Shown here: piece after piece, positions 13,428 to 21,019 of the stretch
How positions within the stretch are numbered: the first letter of the stretch is position 1
Layout: every line of letters starts with the position of its first letter
From: a virus
Reading direction: 5' to 3' (one strand)
IMG/VR virus record: IMGVR_UViG_3300025379_000003
Location: 1-64,000 of that record
Length of the DNA stretch: 64,000 nucleotides
Translations under genes and position numbers: made by a program
The notes under the pieces: model-generated
What the model was told of the DNA's origin: nothing
Seen by the model: the letters and a program-made list of their open reading frames with translations, nothing else
Database searches by the model: none

Positions 13428-14144
13428 ATGTTCAAGCTCTTAAGTACAGCGAATCCCAAGATCCAAAAGGGAACGAAACTTGGCTACCTATCATTCATCC
13501 TACACCTTGCCCCATCCACCCTTAGCGGGCGCAACACCTGCCCCAAGGCCACAGCAGGTTGCGCATCCGCTTGCCTTAATACAGCAGGCAGAGGTGGCAT
13601 GTTCAAGCGCGGTGAGAATACCAATACAATCCAAAAGGCTCGTATCCGCAAGACAGTGGAGTTCTTCTTCAATCGTGAAGAGTTTATGACCAACTTGGTC
13701 GCAGACATCCGTCGGGGTATTAAGTTCGCAGAACGGCAGGGCTTGACTCCCGTGTTCCGCTTGAATGGTACCTCAGACTTGAGCTGGGAGAAGTACGAAG
13801 CTGAAGCGGGCAAGAACATTTTTGAACTGTTCCCTACTGTACAGTTCTATGACTACACTAAGGTCCTGGGTCGTAAGGTCGGCCAGTACAAGAACTACCA
13901 CTTGACATTTTCCAAAGCCGACGGCAACGATGCGGATGTGGCCAAAGCCATCGAGCAAGGCCTCAATATTGCGGCGGTGTTTGATCGTCTGCCTGAAGAA
14001 CACATGGGTCTCCCAGTGATCAATGCTGATGAGCATGACCTCCGCTTCCTAGATCCCCAAGGCAGCATCGCTGGTTTGAAGGCCAAGGGACGTGCCAAAA
14101 AAGACTACACAGGCTTCGTAATTCGGTTGACAGAAGCGGCCTAA
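13428..14144 (+). CDS. GP88-family phage protein
   Basis: 238 residues. The Cys cluster TCPKATAGCASACLNTAGRG after a short N-terminal domain, the segment FRLNGTSDLSWE, and VQFYDYTKVLGR match the family named after mycobacteriophage gene product 88. The cysteines suggest metal or Fe-S binding, but no activity is established. It has its own palindromic promoter and its 3' end contains the next promoter's -35. Confidence 0.84.
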   Translation: MFKLLSTANPKIQKGTKLGYLSFILHLAPSTLSGRNTCPKATAGCASACLNTAGRGGMFKRGENTNTIQKARIRKTVEFFFNREEFMTNLVADIRRGIKFAERQGLTPVFRLNGTSDLSWEKYEAEAGKNIFELFPTVQFYDYTKVLGRKVGQYKNYHLTFSKADGNDADVAKAIEQGLNIAAVFDRLPEEHMGLPVINADEHDLRFLDPQGSIAGLKAKGRAKKDYTGFVIRLTEAA

Positions 14145-14155
14145 GGCCGTATAAT
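14127..14155 (+). promoter_or_regulatory. Sigma-70 consensus promoter with palindromic spacer
   Basis: TTGACA 14127-14132 inside the GP88 gene, TATAAT 14150-14155; spacer has CGGCCTAAGGCCG, a near-perfect palindrome. Confidence 0.88.
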
Positions 14156-14182
14156 ATACACTTACACACACTAGGAGCAAGT

Positions 14183-15010
14183 ATGCCAAGAGGTTACAAA
14201 AACGATGGTTCACCCCGTCAACGCAGAGATGGTAGCGGTCCAGTCTCTATCACTTATACAGCACCCAAGAATGTGGTGGTGCCCAGTAAGTTCACAATCA
14301 ATCAGCGCTTTGGCTTTGTCACTGACATGGTGAACATGGTGGCTGGTGGTGATCAAGCGTCAGTGATCATCTGCGGTCCCGGTGGACTTGGCAAGAGCCA
14401 TACTGTGGTCCAAGCACTCCGAGCCCGGGGCTTCACGGACGTGACCCTACAAGAGGCAGGTGAGATCCGCGCTCGTAAGAGCTATACAGTGGTCAAAGGC
14501 TACAGTACAGCAAAGGGTCTGTTCCGCTTGCTGTATGAAAACAAGGACTCAGTCTTAGTGTTCGACGACTGTGATAGCGTACTCAAAGATCCAGTGAGCT
14601 TGAGCCTGCTGAAGACAGCATTGGATTCATACAGCCAGCGAGTGGTGACATGGCGTGCGGACTTTAAGGACGAGGACCTGCCTAACTCATTCCTCTTCAA
14701 AGGTCGTGTGGTCTTCATCAGTAACATGAGCTCCTCACAATTGGATCAAGCCGTTGTGACACGAAGCCTGTGTGTGGACTTGAGCATGACCACAGAGCAA
14801 AAGGTTGAACGTATGCGTCACCTACTGACCAGTGGTGAGTTCATGCCCGAGTACGAACAGGTCCACAAAGAGGACGCCATGGACTTGATCGCCGAGGTAC
14901 AGGACCGTGTGAAAGAGTTGAGCCTGCGTACTCTGATCCAATGCGTCAAGATCCGCCGGGCAGGCAGTCGTAACTGGGCTGAGCTGGCTGAGTACGCAAT
15001 CTGCGGTTGA
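14183..15010 (+). CDS. AAA-type ATPase
   Basis: 275 residues with a Walker A at 65-72 (GPGGLGKS), a Walker B at about 124-131 (VLVFDDCD), a sensor-1-like strand (VVFISNMSSS) and an arginine (VVTRSL) positioned as an arginine finger. The first 35 residues are basic and disordered-looking. Similar single-domain AAA ATPases occur in T4-like phages near early genes; the substrate is unknown. Its stop codon is inside the next -35. Confidence 0.82.
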   Translation: MPRGYKNDGSPRQRRDGSGPVSITYTAPKNVVVPSKFTINQRFGFVTDMVNMVAGGDQASVIICGPGGLGKSHTVVQALRARGFTDVTLQEAGEIRARKSYTVVKGYSTAKGLFRLLYENKDSVLVFDDCDSVLKDPVSLSLLKTALDSYSQRVVTWRADFKDEDLPNSFLFKGRVVFISNMSSSQLDQAVVTRSLCVDLSMTTEQKVERMRHLLTSGEFMPEYEQVHKEDAMDLIAEVQDRVKELSLRTLIQCVKIRRAGSRNWAELAEYAICG

Positions 15011-15035
15011 CAAAGGCCCGAAAGGGCCTTATAAT
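15007..15035 (+). promoter_or_regulatory. Sigma-70 consensus promoter with perfect spacer hairpin
   Basis: TTGACA 15007-15012 includes the TGA stop of the ATPase; spacer AAGGCCCGAAAGGGCCT folds as AGGCCC-GAAA-GGGCCT; TATAAT 15030-15035. Confidence 0.89.
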
Positions 15036-15066
15036 ATAGACTTACACAACACACTAAGGAGCTAGT

Positions 15067-15411
15067 ATGAAAGGTTTTACTAAAGAGCAGATCATCTCTG
15101 CTGTGGCGGGTGCTCAACAAGAAGCTGTGGCGGCTGCCCAGCAGATGTATGCGCAGGTAGGCGAGCGTGACGCTTGTGGCTTTGGCTGGGTGGACATCTT
15201 CGTAGAGCGTACTAACAGCCGGGAAGCAAAGGCGCTTATGGCTGCAGGCTTCCGTAAGAGCTACAGGCCTAAGACGTTGACCTTGTGGGATCCAGCAGGC
15301 TTGCCCACGCAGAGCATCTCTGTTAAGGAAGCAGGAGCAGAAGCTTTTGCTCGCTACTTCCGTAGCATATTCCCTGAGGCTAAGATCTACAGCGGTAGCC
15401 GTATGGACTAA
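15067..15411 (+). CDS. Early protein of unknown function, last of the array
   Basis: 114 residues: helical alanine-rich start (ISAVAGAQQEAVAAAQQMYA) then CGFGWVDIFVERTNSREAKA, LMAAGFRKSY and DPAGLPTQSISVKEAGAEAF. Repeats of small residues resemble an alpha/beta domain of unknown family. Followed by a strong terminator. Confidence 0.79.
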   Translation: MKGFTKEQIISAVAGAQQEAVAAAQQMYAQVGERDACGFGWVDIFVERTNSREAKALMAAGFRKSYRPKTLTLWDPAGLPTQSISVKEAGAEAFARYFRSIFPEAKIYSGSRMD

Positions 15412-15433
15412 GAGTCTAGCGTAGAGCGTTTGG

Positions 15434-15468
15434 GCCCCGTTGAGCTGGCGTTGACGGGGCTTTTTTTT
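15434..15468 (+). terminator. Strong rho-independent terminator closing the early region
   Basis: GCCCCGT (15434-15440) pairs with ACGGGGC (15454-15460), followed by eight T. No consensus early promoter of the array lies beyond it. Confidence 0.92.
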
Positions 15469-15673
15469 GACTGGTGGCATGGTGGGTCACCGGTGGGTTG
15501 GTTGGTGGGGCCTGGTATGCATATTAAACTGTTGTATAAAAACAACAAAAGCAATGCCAAAAATTTCATCAAAAAAAACCCGACTTATATTAGAACCCGC
15601 CAGATCTAGATCACCAGGTTGTTTTTATTTTTTATCACAGGTTTTCATGCATGCATAGACCGGCCCCTAAGAG

Positions 15674-15679
15674 TAAATA
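15674..15679 (+). promoter_or_regulatory. Late promoter motif TAAATA, five bases before ATG
   Basis: TAAATA with exactly five bases to the ATG at 15685. With T4 late-promoter spacing transcription would start at the A of ATG. Confidence 0.65.
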
Positions 15680-15684
15680 TAGAC

Positions 15685-16134
15685 ATGCTGCCATATCTAC
15701 GCTACGTCATAATCTTCCTACTCACTTGTGCTAGCGTGTTTGCCCATGCTGACACTGGGGATACCACTGTAGACGCTACATTAGAACCCACTAGCACCCT
15801 AAATCTCACGCTCAACGCCGCAGAATCTTGGACACCTCAGGATCGACATCTAGCTTATACGGCAGGCGCTCTCTTGTTCATGGATTGGCACACTACTCGT
15901 ACTATAGCTCAAACGGGGTGGTGTCATCATGCCTGTTTTGAAACCAATCCCCTATTAGGTAGATATCCCACTACTCAGGCCTTGGATCTTCATTTTATGC
16001 TAAGTCCTTTGATCTTTATACTAGCTGATCAATTGCCCCAGTATCGTAGGGACATACTCACTGTGACCACTATTGTAGAGGGCATTGCTGTGACTAATAA
16101 TGTTCTACGCTTTGGATGGTCTTGGCAGTTTTGA
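15685..16134 (+). CDS. Secreted or membrane protein of unknown function
   Basis: 149 residues from the ATG at 15685. A signal peptide (MLPYLRYVIIFLLTCASVFAHA) is followed by a polar stretch and several hydrophobic segments: LAYTAGALLFMDWHTTRTIA, ALDLHFMLSPLIFILA and TVTTIVEGIAVTNNVLRF. The pattern MDWHTTR, ETNPLLG is seen in a family of small membrane proteins of unknown function in phages and bacteria. A longer frame from 15619 would add a non-signal extension. Envelope location is inferred. Confidence 0.75.
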   Translation: MLPYLRYVIIFLLTCASVFAHADTGDTTVDATLEPTSTLNLTLNAAESWTPQDRHLAYTAGALLFMDWHTTRTIAQTGWCHHACFETNPLLGRYPTTQALDLHFMLSPLIFILADQLPQYRRDILTVTTIVEGIAVTNNVLRFGWSWQF

Positions 16135-16147
16135 TGTCAGTGGGCAT

Positions 16148-16180
16148 ACTGTAGATTCACTGTAGATCCACTGTAGATTT
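16148..16180 (+). repeat. Three tandem 11-base repeats ACTGTAGATNN
   Basis: Three consecutive units ACTGTAGATTC, ACTGTAGATCC and ACTGTAGATTT, followed at once by a partial inverted copy (TACAGTAGA). Confidence 0.8.
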
Positions 16181-16327
16181 TACAGTAGACTGCGCTGTGG
16201 ATTGTACCGTGTTCAGTATTATGGATATTATCCCTCGGCCACTCCGGAAAATCTTCTCCCTAAAATTTTTCGCGCTCCGCGCTTCGCTCTGGCCCTTGGA
16301 ACTCTCGGCCCTTTTTCCGTTTTGGCG

Positions 16328-16333
16328 TAAATA
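16328..16333 (+). promoter_or_regulatory. Late promoter motif TAAATA, five bases before ATG
   Basis: TAAATA followed by TTTCT and the ATG at 16339. Confidence 0.65.
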
Positions 16334-16338
16334 TTTCT

Positions 16339-16602
16339 ATGCACATGCTTTGGGATAAGTATCCCGTATTACCCTATCATGCTGTTGCTCCATGGCCCTA
16401 TATAGAAGATCCTAGACACCAAGGACAGGGCGATTGGATTGAACAGGTCAACTGTGTGGAGTCATGGTTAGAACGTCATGTTGGCCCACACTATCGGGAT
16501 TGGACGTGGGATATGTGGACTCTCAAGCAGGCCTTTTACTGTGGTGTGGCTTTTCGTCGTGAAAGCAGTGTCAGCTTGTTTCTACTGAGATTTGGCGCTT
16601 GA
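16339..16602 (+). CDS. Tryptophan-rich small late protein of unknown function
   Basis: 87 residues with nine tryptophans among the first 65 (LWDKYPVLPYHAVAPWPYIE, VESWLERHVG, DWTWDMWTLKQAFYCG). No Shine-Dalgarno lies before the ATG; the TAAATA motif five bases upstream suggests a leaderless late message. Function unknown. Confidence 0.73.
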   Translation: MHMLWDKYPVLPYHAVAPWPYIEDPRHQGQGDWIEQVNCVESWLERHVGPHYRDWTWDMWTLKQAFYCGVAFRRESSVSLFLLRFGA

Positions 16603-16667
16603 AAACTATCTAGCGTTCTAAAGATCCCCTGGACGAAATTTTTTACAGAAATTTTTTACCATGCACA

Positions 16668-16696
16668 TTGACCTGGGGTAAATATACCTATATAAT
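16668..16696 (+). promoter_or_regulatory. Composite promoter: sigma-70 type plus TAAATA
   Basis: TTGACC 16668-16673 and TATAAT 16691-16696 at 17 bases; TAAATA at 16679-16684 lies between them. Followed by AGGAGAT and the ATG at 16726. Confidence 0.6.
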
Positions 16697-16725
16697 TGCT
16701 GTATATACACATTAGGAGATATCTC

Positions 16726-17022
16726 ATGGGATGGTTTAGTACCTTATATCAACGCATTGAACAAACTGAGCAGGAGCTGTTTGCTCAGGCCAAAAAACAA
16801 TCAGTCATGGCCACCACTGCTGTGGATCGGGCTCGTGCGGAGTTAGAAGCCAAGATTCAAGCAGCCGCGGATCTAGCTGAACAGGCAAGGATCACTGCTG
16901 AAGCTGCAGCCAATCGCGCAGCCAAGGATGCGGCCAACCTAGCCATTGAAGCTAGAGCGGCAGCTGAAGCCGCGGCCTATCATCGCAGTCAACTCACACC
17001 ACCTCAAGAGCCCACACTTTGA
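16726..17022 (+). CDS. Alanine-rich coiled-coil protein
   Basis: 98 residues, started at the ATG seven bases behind AGGAG. Residues 10-85 are a continuous helix rich in Ala, Glu, Arg and Gln (AELEAKIQAAADLAEQARIT), a typical coiled coil. Its stop overlaps the next start. Could be a structural or scaffold component. Confidence 0.77.
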   Translation: MGWFSTLYQRIEQTEQELFAQAKKQSVMATTAVDRARAELEAKIQAAADLAEQARITAEAAANRAAKDAANLAIEARAAAEAAAYHRSQLTPPQEPTL

Positions 17023-17732
17023 CATCAACCACTGCCACTGACCATACCGCAGAAGTCATCATGGGTGAAACACCTGCAGCCGAGGCCACAATACCTCCGC
17101 AGGGTGATCTACTGAGTCTACATCAGCACTTTGTCACCGGAGCCTATACCATAGTCAAACAGGATTTCCTGGACACATTGCGAGGAATCAGTCTACAGCA
17201 TCTGTCACTGACTAGGAAGAGCACCAAGCTCAATCCCCTATACCCCGTGTATCAAACTGCCAATCTCACTGGCGAGGAGGCACTACGGCCCTTCTTGGAC
17301 TATGTGGCACAGACTGGCTGGAACATATTAAACAGTCAGGGCTATGCCATGGATCATCTACAGATTGCCATGACCGAGGTATGGTGCCAGGAACATCACC
17401 TGCACAGCAGTATGGAATATCACACACATGGGCATGGCAGTCAACTATCGGGCTTTTACTTCCTAGACGTGCCCAAGGATTCCAGTATCATACAGCTACA
17501 CGATCCACGTCCAGGCAAGAACATGACCAATCTCCCTGAACGCAATGGGCGTGATGCCACCATGGCCAGTGGCAGTATCATATTTGCTCCCCGTGAAGGC
17601 TTGTTGTTCTTTACCAACAGCTATGTGCCCCACAGCTTTACACGTCACGGTGGTAAGAAGCCTCTACGCTTCATACACTTCAATCTCGCTGTGGCGCCTT
17701 TGCCCCCACCCGAGCCGCCTGAGATCATATGA
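17019..17732 (+). CDS. Putative 2OG-Fe(II) oxygenase
   Basis: 237 residues if the TTG overlapping the preceding stop is used; an ATG at 17061 is an alternative. The C-terminal half has the phage oxygenase pattern: HTHGHGSQLSGFYFLDVP (135-152), DPRPG, then GLLFFTNSYVPHSFTRHGG with the distal histidine at 205 and an arginine (R217) for 2-oxoglutarate. These match the jelly-roll 2OG-Fe(II) oxygenases common in T4-like phages. The substrate, protein or nucleic acid, is unknown. Confidence 0.78.
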   Translation: MTSTTATDHTAEVIMGETPAAEATIPPQGDLLSLHQHFVTGAYTIVKQDFLDTLRGISLQHLSLTRKSTKLNPLYPVYQTANLTGEEALRPFLDYVAQTGWNILNSQGYAMDHLQIAMTEVWCQEHHLHSSMEYHTHGHGSQLSGFYFLDVPKDSSIIQLHDPRPGKNMTNLPERNGRDATMASGSIIFAPREGLLFFTNSYVPHSFTRHGGKKPLRFIHFNLAVAPLPPPEPPEII

Positions 17733-17992
17733 ACACCTATCACATAAGATTCAACAAGAGTCGTGGACAGGCGGGACGTGGCACTGCCGAACATGTGTGG
17801 CGTGTGTTTGAGAACGGTAGGGAGTTCTTGTTCAAGCACTTCCGCATAGAAGGGCTCACGGTCACAGATTCCGTCACAGGATCAGGTGGGGGTGGTGACG
17901 ACTGGAATATGACCTGTGAAGGTTATATGACAATAGACCGTGACACCAGCACGGCCATAATATCAGGCACCGAGCCTGATGATTCTAAATAA
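17729..17992 (+). CDS. Small phage protein of unknown function
   Basis: 87 residues, ATGA overlap with the oxygenase gene. MNTYHIRFNKSRGQAGRGTA, then HVWRVFENGREFLFKHFRIE resembles a short conserved phage protein with a beta-rich core. Its last 30 bases overlap the end of the opposite nucleotidase gene. Confidence 0.8.
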   Translation: MNTYHIRFNKSRGQAGRGTAEHVWRVFENGREFLFKHFRIEGLTVTDSVTGSGGGGDDWNMTCEGYMTIDRDTSTAIISGTEPDDSK

Positions 17993-18472
17993 TTCCGCCA
18001 GCTCTAGTAGCGCTAGATCGTAGTCCTTGGTGACCTGAACAGCCGTGCCACCCCGGGCACGCCATTCTAAACAGTTGCTGGTTCGGTCATCCACCAAGAT
18101 GTCCCCGGGTTCACAGTGATGTTGTTTGTCATAGCTGTAGGGACCAAAGTGTACACGTACCTCGGGCCAGCGTTCGGCCATCCAATCAATTTTATCATGG
18201 AACACTTCATGCATGTCATTTTTGTGTGGTATGGCTGTGAGCATGCACAACTGCCAACCCAATTCGTCTCTAAATCTACGAGCCAGAGCCATGAGCTCAT
18301 GTGCTCGGGGCATTTCTGGCAAGTGCCGATAAAAATGATCTTGACTGCGTATTCGTTGCCATTCCTCGTCGGGCCATAGGCTGTTGATGTCTTTTTGCTG
18401 TTGGATAAATTGTTCGGCAGCGGTCTCCCAGTCTGCAACCACTCCGTCCATGTCTATGTAGATTGTGGGCAT
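17963..18472 (-). CDS. HAD-family 5'(3')-deoxyribonucleotidase
   Basis: 169 residues. The HAD nucleophile motif DMDGVVADW (7-15) with D7 and D9, the LTAIPHKN segment as motif II, and GDILVDDRTSNCLEW as motif IV match the phage/bacterial NT5C type of nucleotidase. It would dephosphorylate dNMPs, in line with phage nucleotide metabolism. Converges on and overlaps the 17729 gene by 30 bases. No clear Shine-Dalgarno. Confidence 0.84.
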   Translation of the reverse strand: MPTIYIDMDGVVADWETAAEQFIQQQKDINSLWPDEEWQRIRSQDHFYRHLPEMPRAHELMALARRFRDELGWQLCMLTAIPHKNDMHEVFHDKIDWMAERWPEVRVHFGPYSYDKQHHCEPGDILVDDRTSNCLEWRARGGTAVQVTKDYDLALLELAELFRIIRLGA

Positions 18473-18550
18473 ATTTTGTGTGTTCTTTCTCTTGGTTATA
18501 TACTGTAATTATACTGGGCCCCATGAACAAAATCAACTAATTGACACAGC

Positions 18551-18556
18551 TAAATA
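18551..18556 (+). promoter_or_regulatory. Late promoter motif TAAATA, five bases before ATG
   Basis: TAAATA, CTGCT, then the ATG at 18562. Confidence 0.67.
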
Positions 18557-18561
18557 CTGCT

Positions 18562-19116
18562 ATGACATTACCATCAAGCGGAACACTGGGATTAGGCAAC
18601 GACGGTGCCTCCAATGGCATCGGCTATGAGCTGGGTGCTTTCTATGCCTATCACGGAGGTATTGCCATGGGAGACACCTTCCCAGAGCAACTGGTGGGGC
18701 AGAGCGCCAACCAAGCCATCAACATGGGCCAATTCTACGGACGCAGTTATGGTACCACTCTATACTATAGTTGGAATTGGTATTACACCAGTGATCGCAA
18801 CACCAACCCCACCACCCAATCTCAAACCTATAACAATCCTGGCTTTACAATCAACGGCTATAGTGTGTTCAATATTTATGTTTACAACTATTACCCCTAT
18901 TATTATAGTGGCTTGATCATGAATGGCTATCCACCTAGATATTTTTTCAACTCACTCACTGGTTATAATTACACAGCCACTCCTGGCGGCGCATATTATT
19001 ATTACCAAGGTGGCGGTTACAGTTATTATCAATGGGGAGGATTTTCCAATACAGGGCTATTATACGCTCCCGCATATTCTAATGGTTCCGGCTATCAAAC
19101 CTTTAGATACAATTAA
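18562..19116 (+). CDS. Tyrosine-rich virion protein with MTLPSSG N-terminal domain
   Basis: 184 residues from the ATG five bases behind TAAATA. Residues 1-60 (MTLPSSGTLGLGND, ending INMGQFYGRS) are paralogous to the start of the gene at 1489. The rest is unusually rich in Tyr, Gly and Asn (YYSWNWYYTSD, YYPYYYSGLIMNGY, GAYYYYQGGGYSYY). This composition suggests a surface-exposed tail or adhesin tip; that role is inferred. Confidence 0.76.
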   Translation: MTLPSSGTLGLGNDGASNGIGYELGAFYAYHGGIAMGDTFPEQLVGQSANQAINMGQFYGRSYGTTLYYSWNWYYTSDRNTNPTTQSQTYNNPGFTINGYSVFNIYVYNYYPYYYSGLIMNGYPPRYFFNSLTGYNYTATPGGAYYYYQGGGYSYYQWGGFSNTGLLYAPAYSNGSGYQTFRYN

Positions 19117-19127
19117 AAAATTAAATT

Positions 19128-20408
19128 ATGTCAGATACATTAGATCTTCTTCGTCAGCAGGTTGCGTCACTATCCAATGCCCAGGACTACGAAATCAAGG
19201 TCTATATGGGTAATATTTTGACCTATGTACCTGCTGCCACTGTACTCACTGATCCTGTGGATTTGGTATTATTGGGAGATCTTCAGGATCCAAGAACACA
19301 GTTGGTCAGCATATATGACGTCACTGACGACAGAGAAATGTCAGATTTGGCATTAGATGCTGAATGTATTCAAAATGATTCAGAATTCAATCAAATCTAT
19401 AGGTCCTTGATCTTGTTGCCTGTGCGTAGATACCCTGCTGATAATTTCACTGACCGTTCAGGAATATTTTTATCCGGATCACCAATTACCATACCGTCTG
19501 ACACTTACACTGCCAAGACCTACGCAGAGATCATGGATGAGACTGCTGGTAGCTATGCTAATTTGAATCCTGTGGTCATGTGGAGCGGAGGTATTGACTC
19601 CACAGCCATACTTGCTGCCTTGGTCAAAAACAATATTAAATTCAGTGTGGCCTTTGATGCCAACAGCCAAAGAGAATTTCCTGAGATGTACGACCATGTA
19701 CGACAAAATTTTGATTGTCTGCCTTTGAACAATTATCTTATTAATGATGCAATGCCCTCACATTTTGACTTTTTAAAACAACCGGTAAGCAATAGGACTG
19801 TGATCACTGGTGACTGTAATGATCAACTGTTTCCCGTACTACAGCACAATTTTAGTTTGGGCAAGAGATTTTTTAAATGTCATCAAGGCAGTGTGGGCGA
19901 TTCGAGAATTGATGACTTTTATAAATCACCCGTGAATGATTCGGACAAATATCTATCCGCAGAAGACTATTTTGTAAGTAATCATTCTAGAATACATCAA
20001 TGTGATACCGCAGTGAGTCAAGCACTGTATAATTCTGCTGTGGCTCCAAAATTAAGTCAGTTTCCTATGACAGTTGAATACGCATATCAACTGGCCGGCT
20101 ACTTTAGATTCATATTCAAATACCAAATGCACTTGGATAATCTAGTCCGTATGAATAAAAACACTCTGGGCAATAATTTTCAAGCATTTTATAACACTGA
20201 AGATTTTCAACGTTGGGCCATGACAAATTTTGAAACTCTTTATCAAACTGAATGTGCTACTTACACAACCATGAAGACCACGGTCAAACAATATAGTTAC
20301 AGTGTGTTCAATATTCCTGAAATTCTCAGTCAGCATAAACGTGGATCTGAATTAGATCGTAGCCTAACCCTTCCAGATAATTTACCCACAGCTGATACCC
20401 CGCAATAA
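19128..20408 (+). CDS. Asparagine-synthetase-like PP-loop enzyme without glutaminase domain
   Basis: 426 residues. The PP-loop motif SGGIDSTAILAAL begins at 153, and TGDCNDQLFP (228-237) corresponds to the TGxGxDE motif of AsnB-type enzymes. The N-terminal 140 residues do not show the Cys2 glutaminase start. Such PP-loop enzymes adenylate a carboxylate and then form an amide; the substrate here is unknown. It leads a cluster with sulfotransferase-like, methyltransferase and Tct genes. No Shine-Dalgarno is evident. Confidence 0.72.
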   Translation: MSDTLDLLRQQVASLSNAQDYEIKVYMGNILTYVPAATVLTDPVDLVLLGDLQDPRTQLVSIYDVTDDREMSDLALDAECIQNDSEFNQIYRSLILLPVRRYPADNFTDRSGIFLSGSPITIPSDTYTAKTYAEIMDETAGSYANLNPVVMWSGGIDSTAILAALVKNNIKFSVAFDANSQREFPEMYDHVRQNFDCLPLNNYLINDAMPSHFDFLKQPVSNRTVITGDCNDQLFPVLQHNFSLGKRFFKCHQGSVGDSRIDDFYKSPVNDSDKYLSAEDYFVSNHSRIHQCDTAVSQALYNSAVAPKLSQFPMTVEYAYQLAGYFRFIFKYQMHLDNLVRMNKNTLGNNFQAFYNTEDFQRWAMTNFETLYQTECATYTTMKTTVKQYSYSVFNIPEILSQHKRGSELDRSLTLPDNLPTADTPQ

Positions 20409-20416
20409 GTAAAGAT

Positions 20417-21019
20417 ATGAAATATATCTTTGTAACCGGCGCCCCAGGCTCTAGGTGGAGCAGTATACCACGACTGATCAAAGACAGTGTGGACATTGAC
20501 AGCACCGACTATACTGAGGATCGCACCTACAGTCATGCGGGTACCGAAATTATTTCGGGGTTTCATGGTGGTTCATACTTTGATCCAGGCATGGAATTTG
20601 GGCAATGGTTTGATCGACTCAGTGATCGTACGCCTGAACAGTGCGAGGCAGAATTTGATCGCCCCTTCTCAGGACAGGGTATACGCATCATACGCTGTCA
20701 TCATTTTGTTTATCATATAGATTTTTTGAGGGCTAACTGGCCCGACTGCCCCATAGTTCTAGTCTACCGTAATGACCGCGATTGTTTGGATTGGTGGATA
20801 AAATGCGGTGAATTCAATATCACCTATCCCAACTATCAATTCTATCGAGATTTAGACACGATGTCCAAACATATTGCTCTTCAGAACTATTGTCTGTTAA
20901 AATATTGGACAGGTAATGACATCAGGGACAATCATGAACTATGCCGAATTCTTGGCATCACCCCGCCAAAAGAATTTTTAGATTTCATTGCCAATGACAC
21001 ACATGTACGGATTGCATGA
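20417..21019 (+). CDS. P-loop sulfotransferase-like protein
   Basis: 200 residues. The N-terminus IFVTGAPGSRWSSI (4-17) resembles the phosphosulfate-binding loop of sulfotransferases, and PIVLVYRNDRDCLDWW fits the strand carrying the 3'-phosphate-binding arginine. The C-terminal helices are of the usual kind. The substrate is unknown. ATGA overlap with the methyltransferase gene. Other P-loop kinases remain possible. Confidence 0.67.
   Translation: MKYIFVTGAPGSRWSSIPRLIKDSVDIDSTDYTEDRTYSHAGTEIISGFHGGSYFDPGMEFGQWFDRLSDRTPEQCEAEFDRPFSGQGIRIIRCHHFVYHIDFLRANWPDCPIVLVYRNDRDCLDWWIKCGEFNITYPNYQFYRDLDTMSKHIALQNYCLLKYWTGNDIRDNHELCRILGITPPKEFLDFIANDTHVRIA

Larger units (their letters stand above)
16135..16338. 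other. Non-coding gap with short tandem repeats
   Basis: Holds the 11-base repeats at 16148-16180, then a GC-rich CGCGCTCCGCGCTTCG stretch similar to one near 1755. Confidence 0.5.

Noticed and set aside
14818-15480. 220-codon minus-strand ORF
   Set aside because: Lies opposite the ATPase and the next early gene, which have promoter and ribosome-site support; it even reads through the terminator.
15467-15658. Plus-strand ORF after the early terminator
   Set aside because: Starts inside the T-run, low-complexity MTGGMVGHRWVGWWGLV, no ribosome site.
16256-16290. GC-rich CGCGCTCCGCGCTTCG as terminator
   Set aside because: Imperfect stem and no T-run on either strand.
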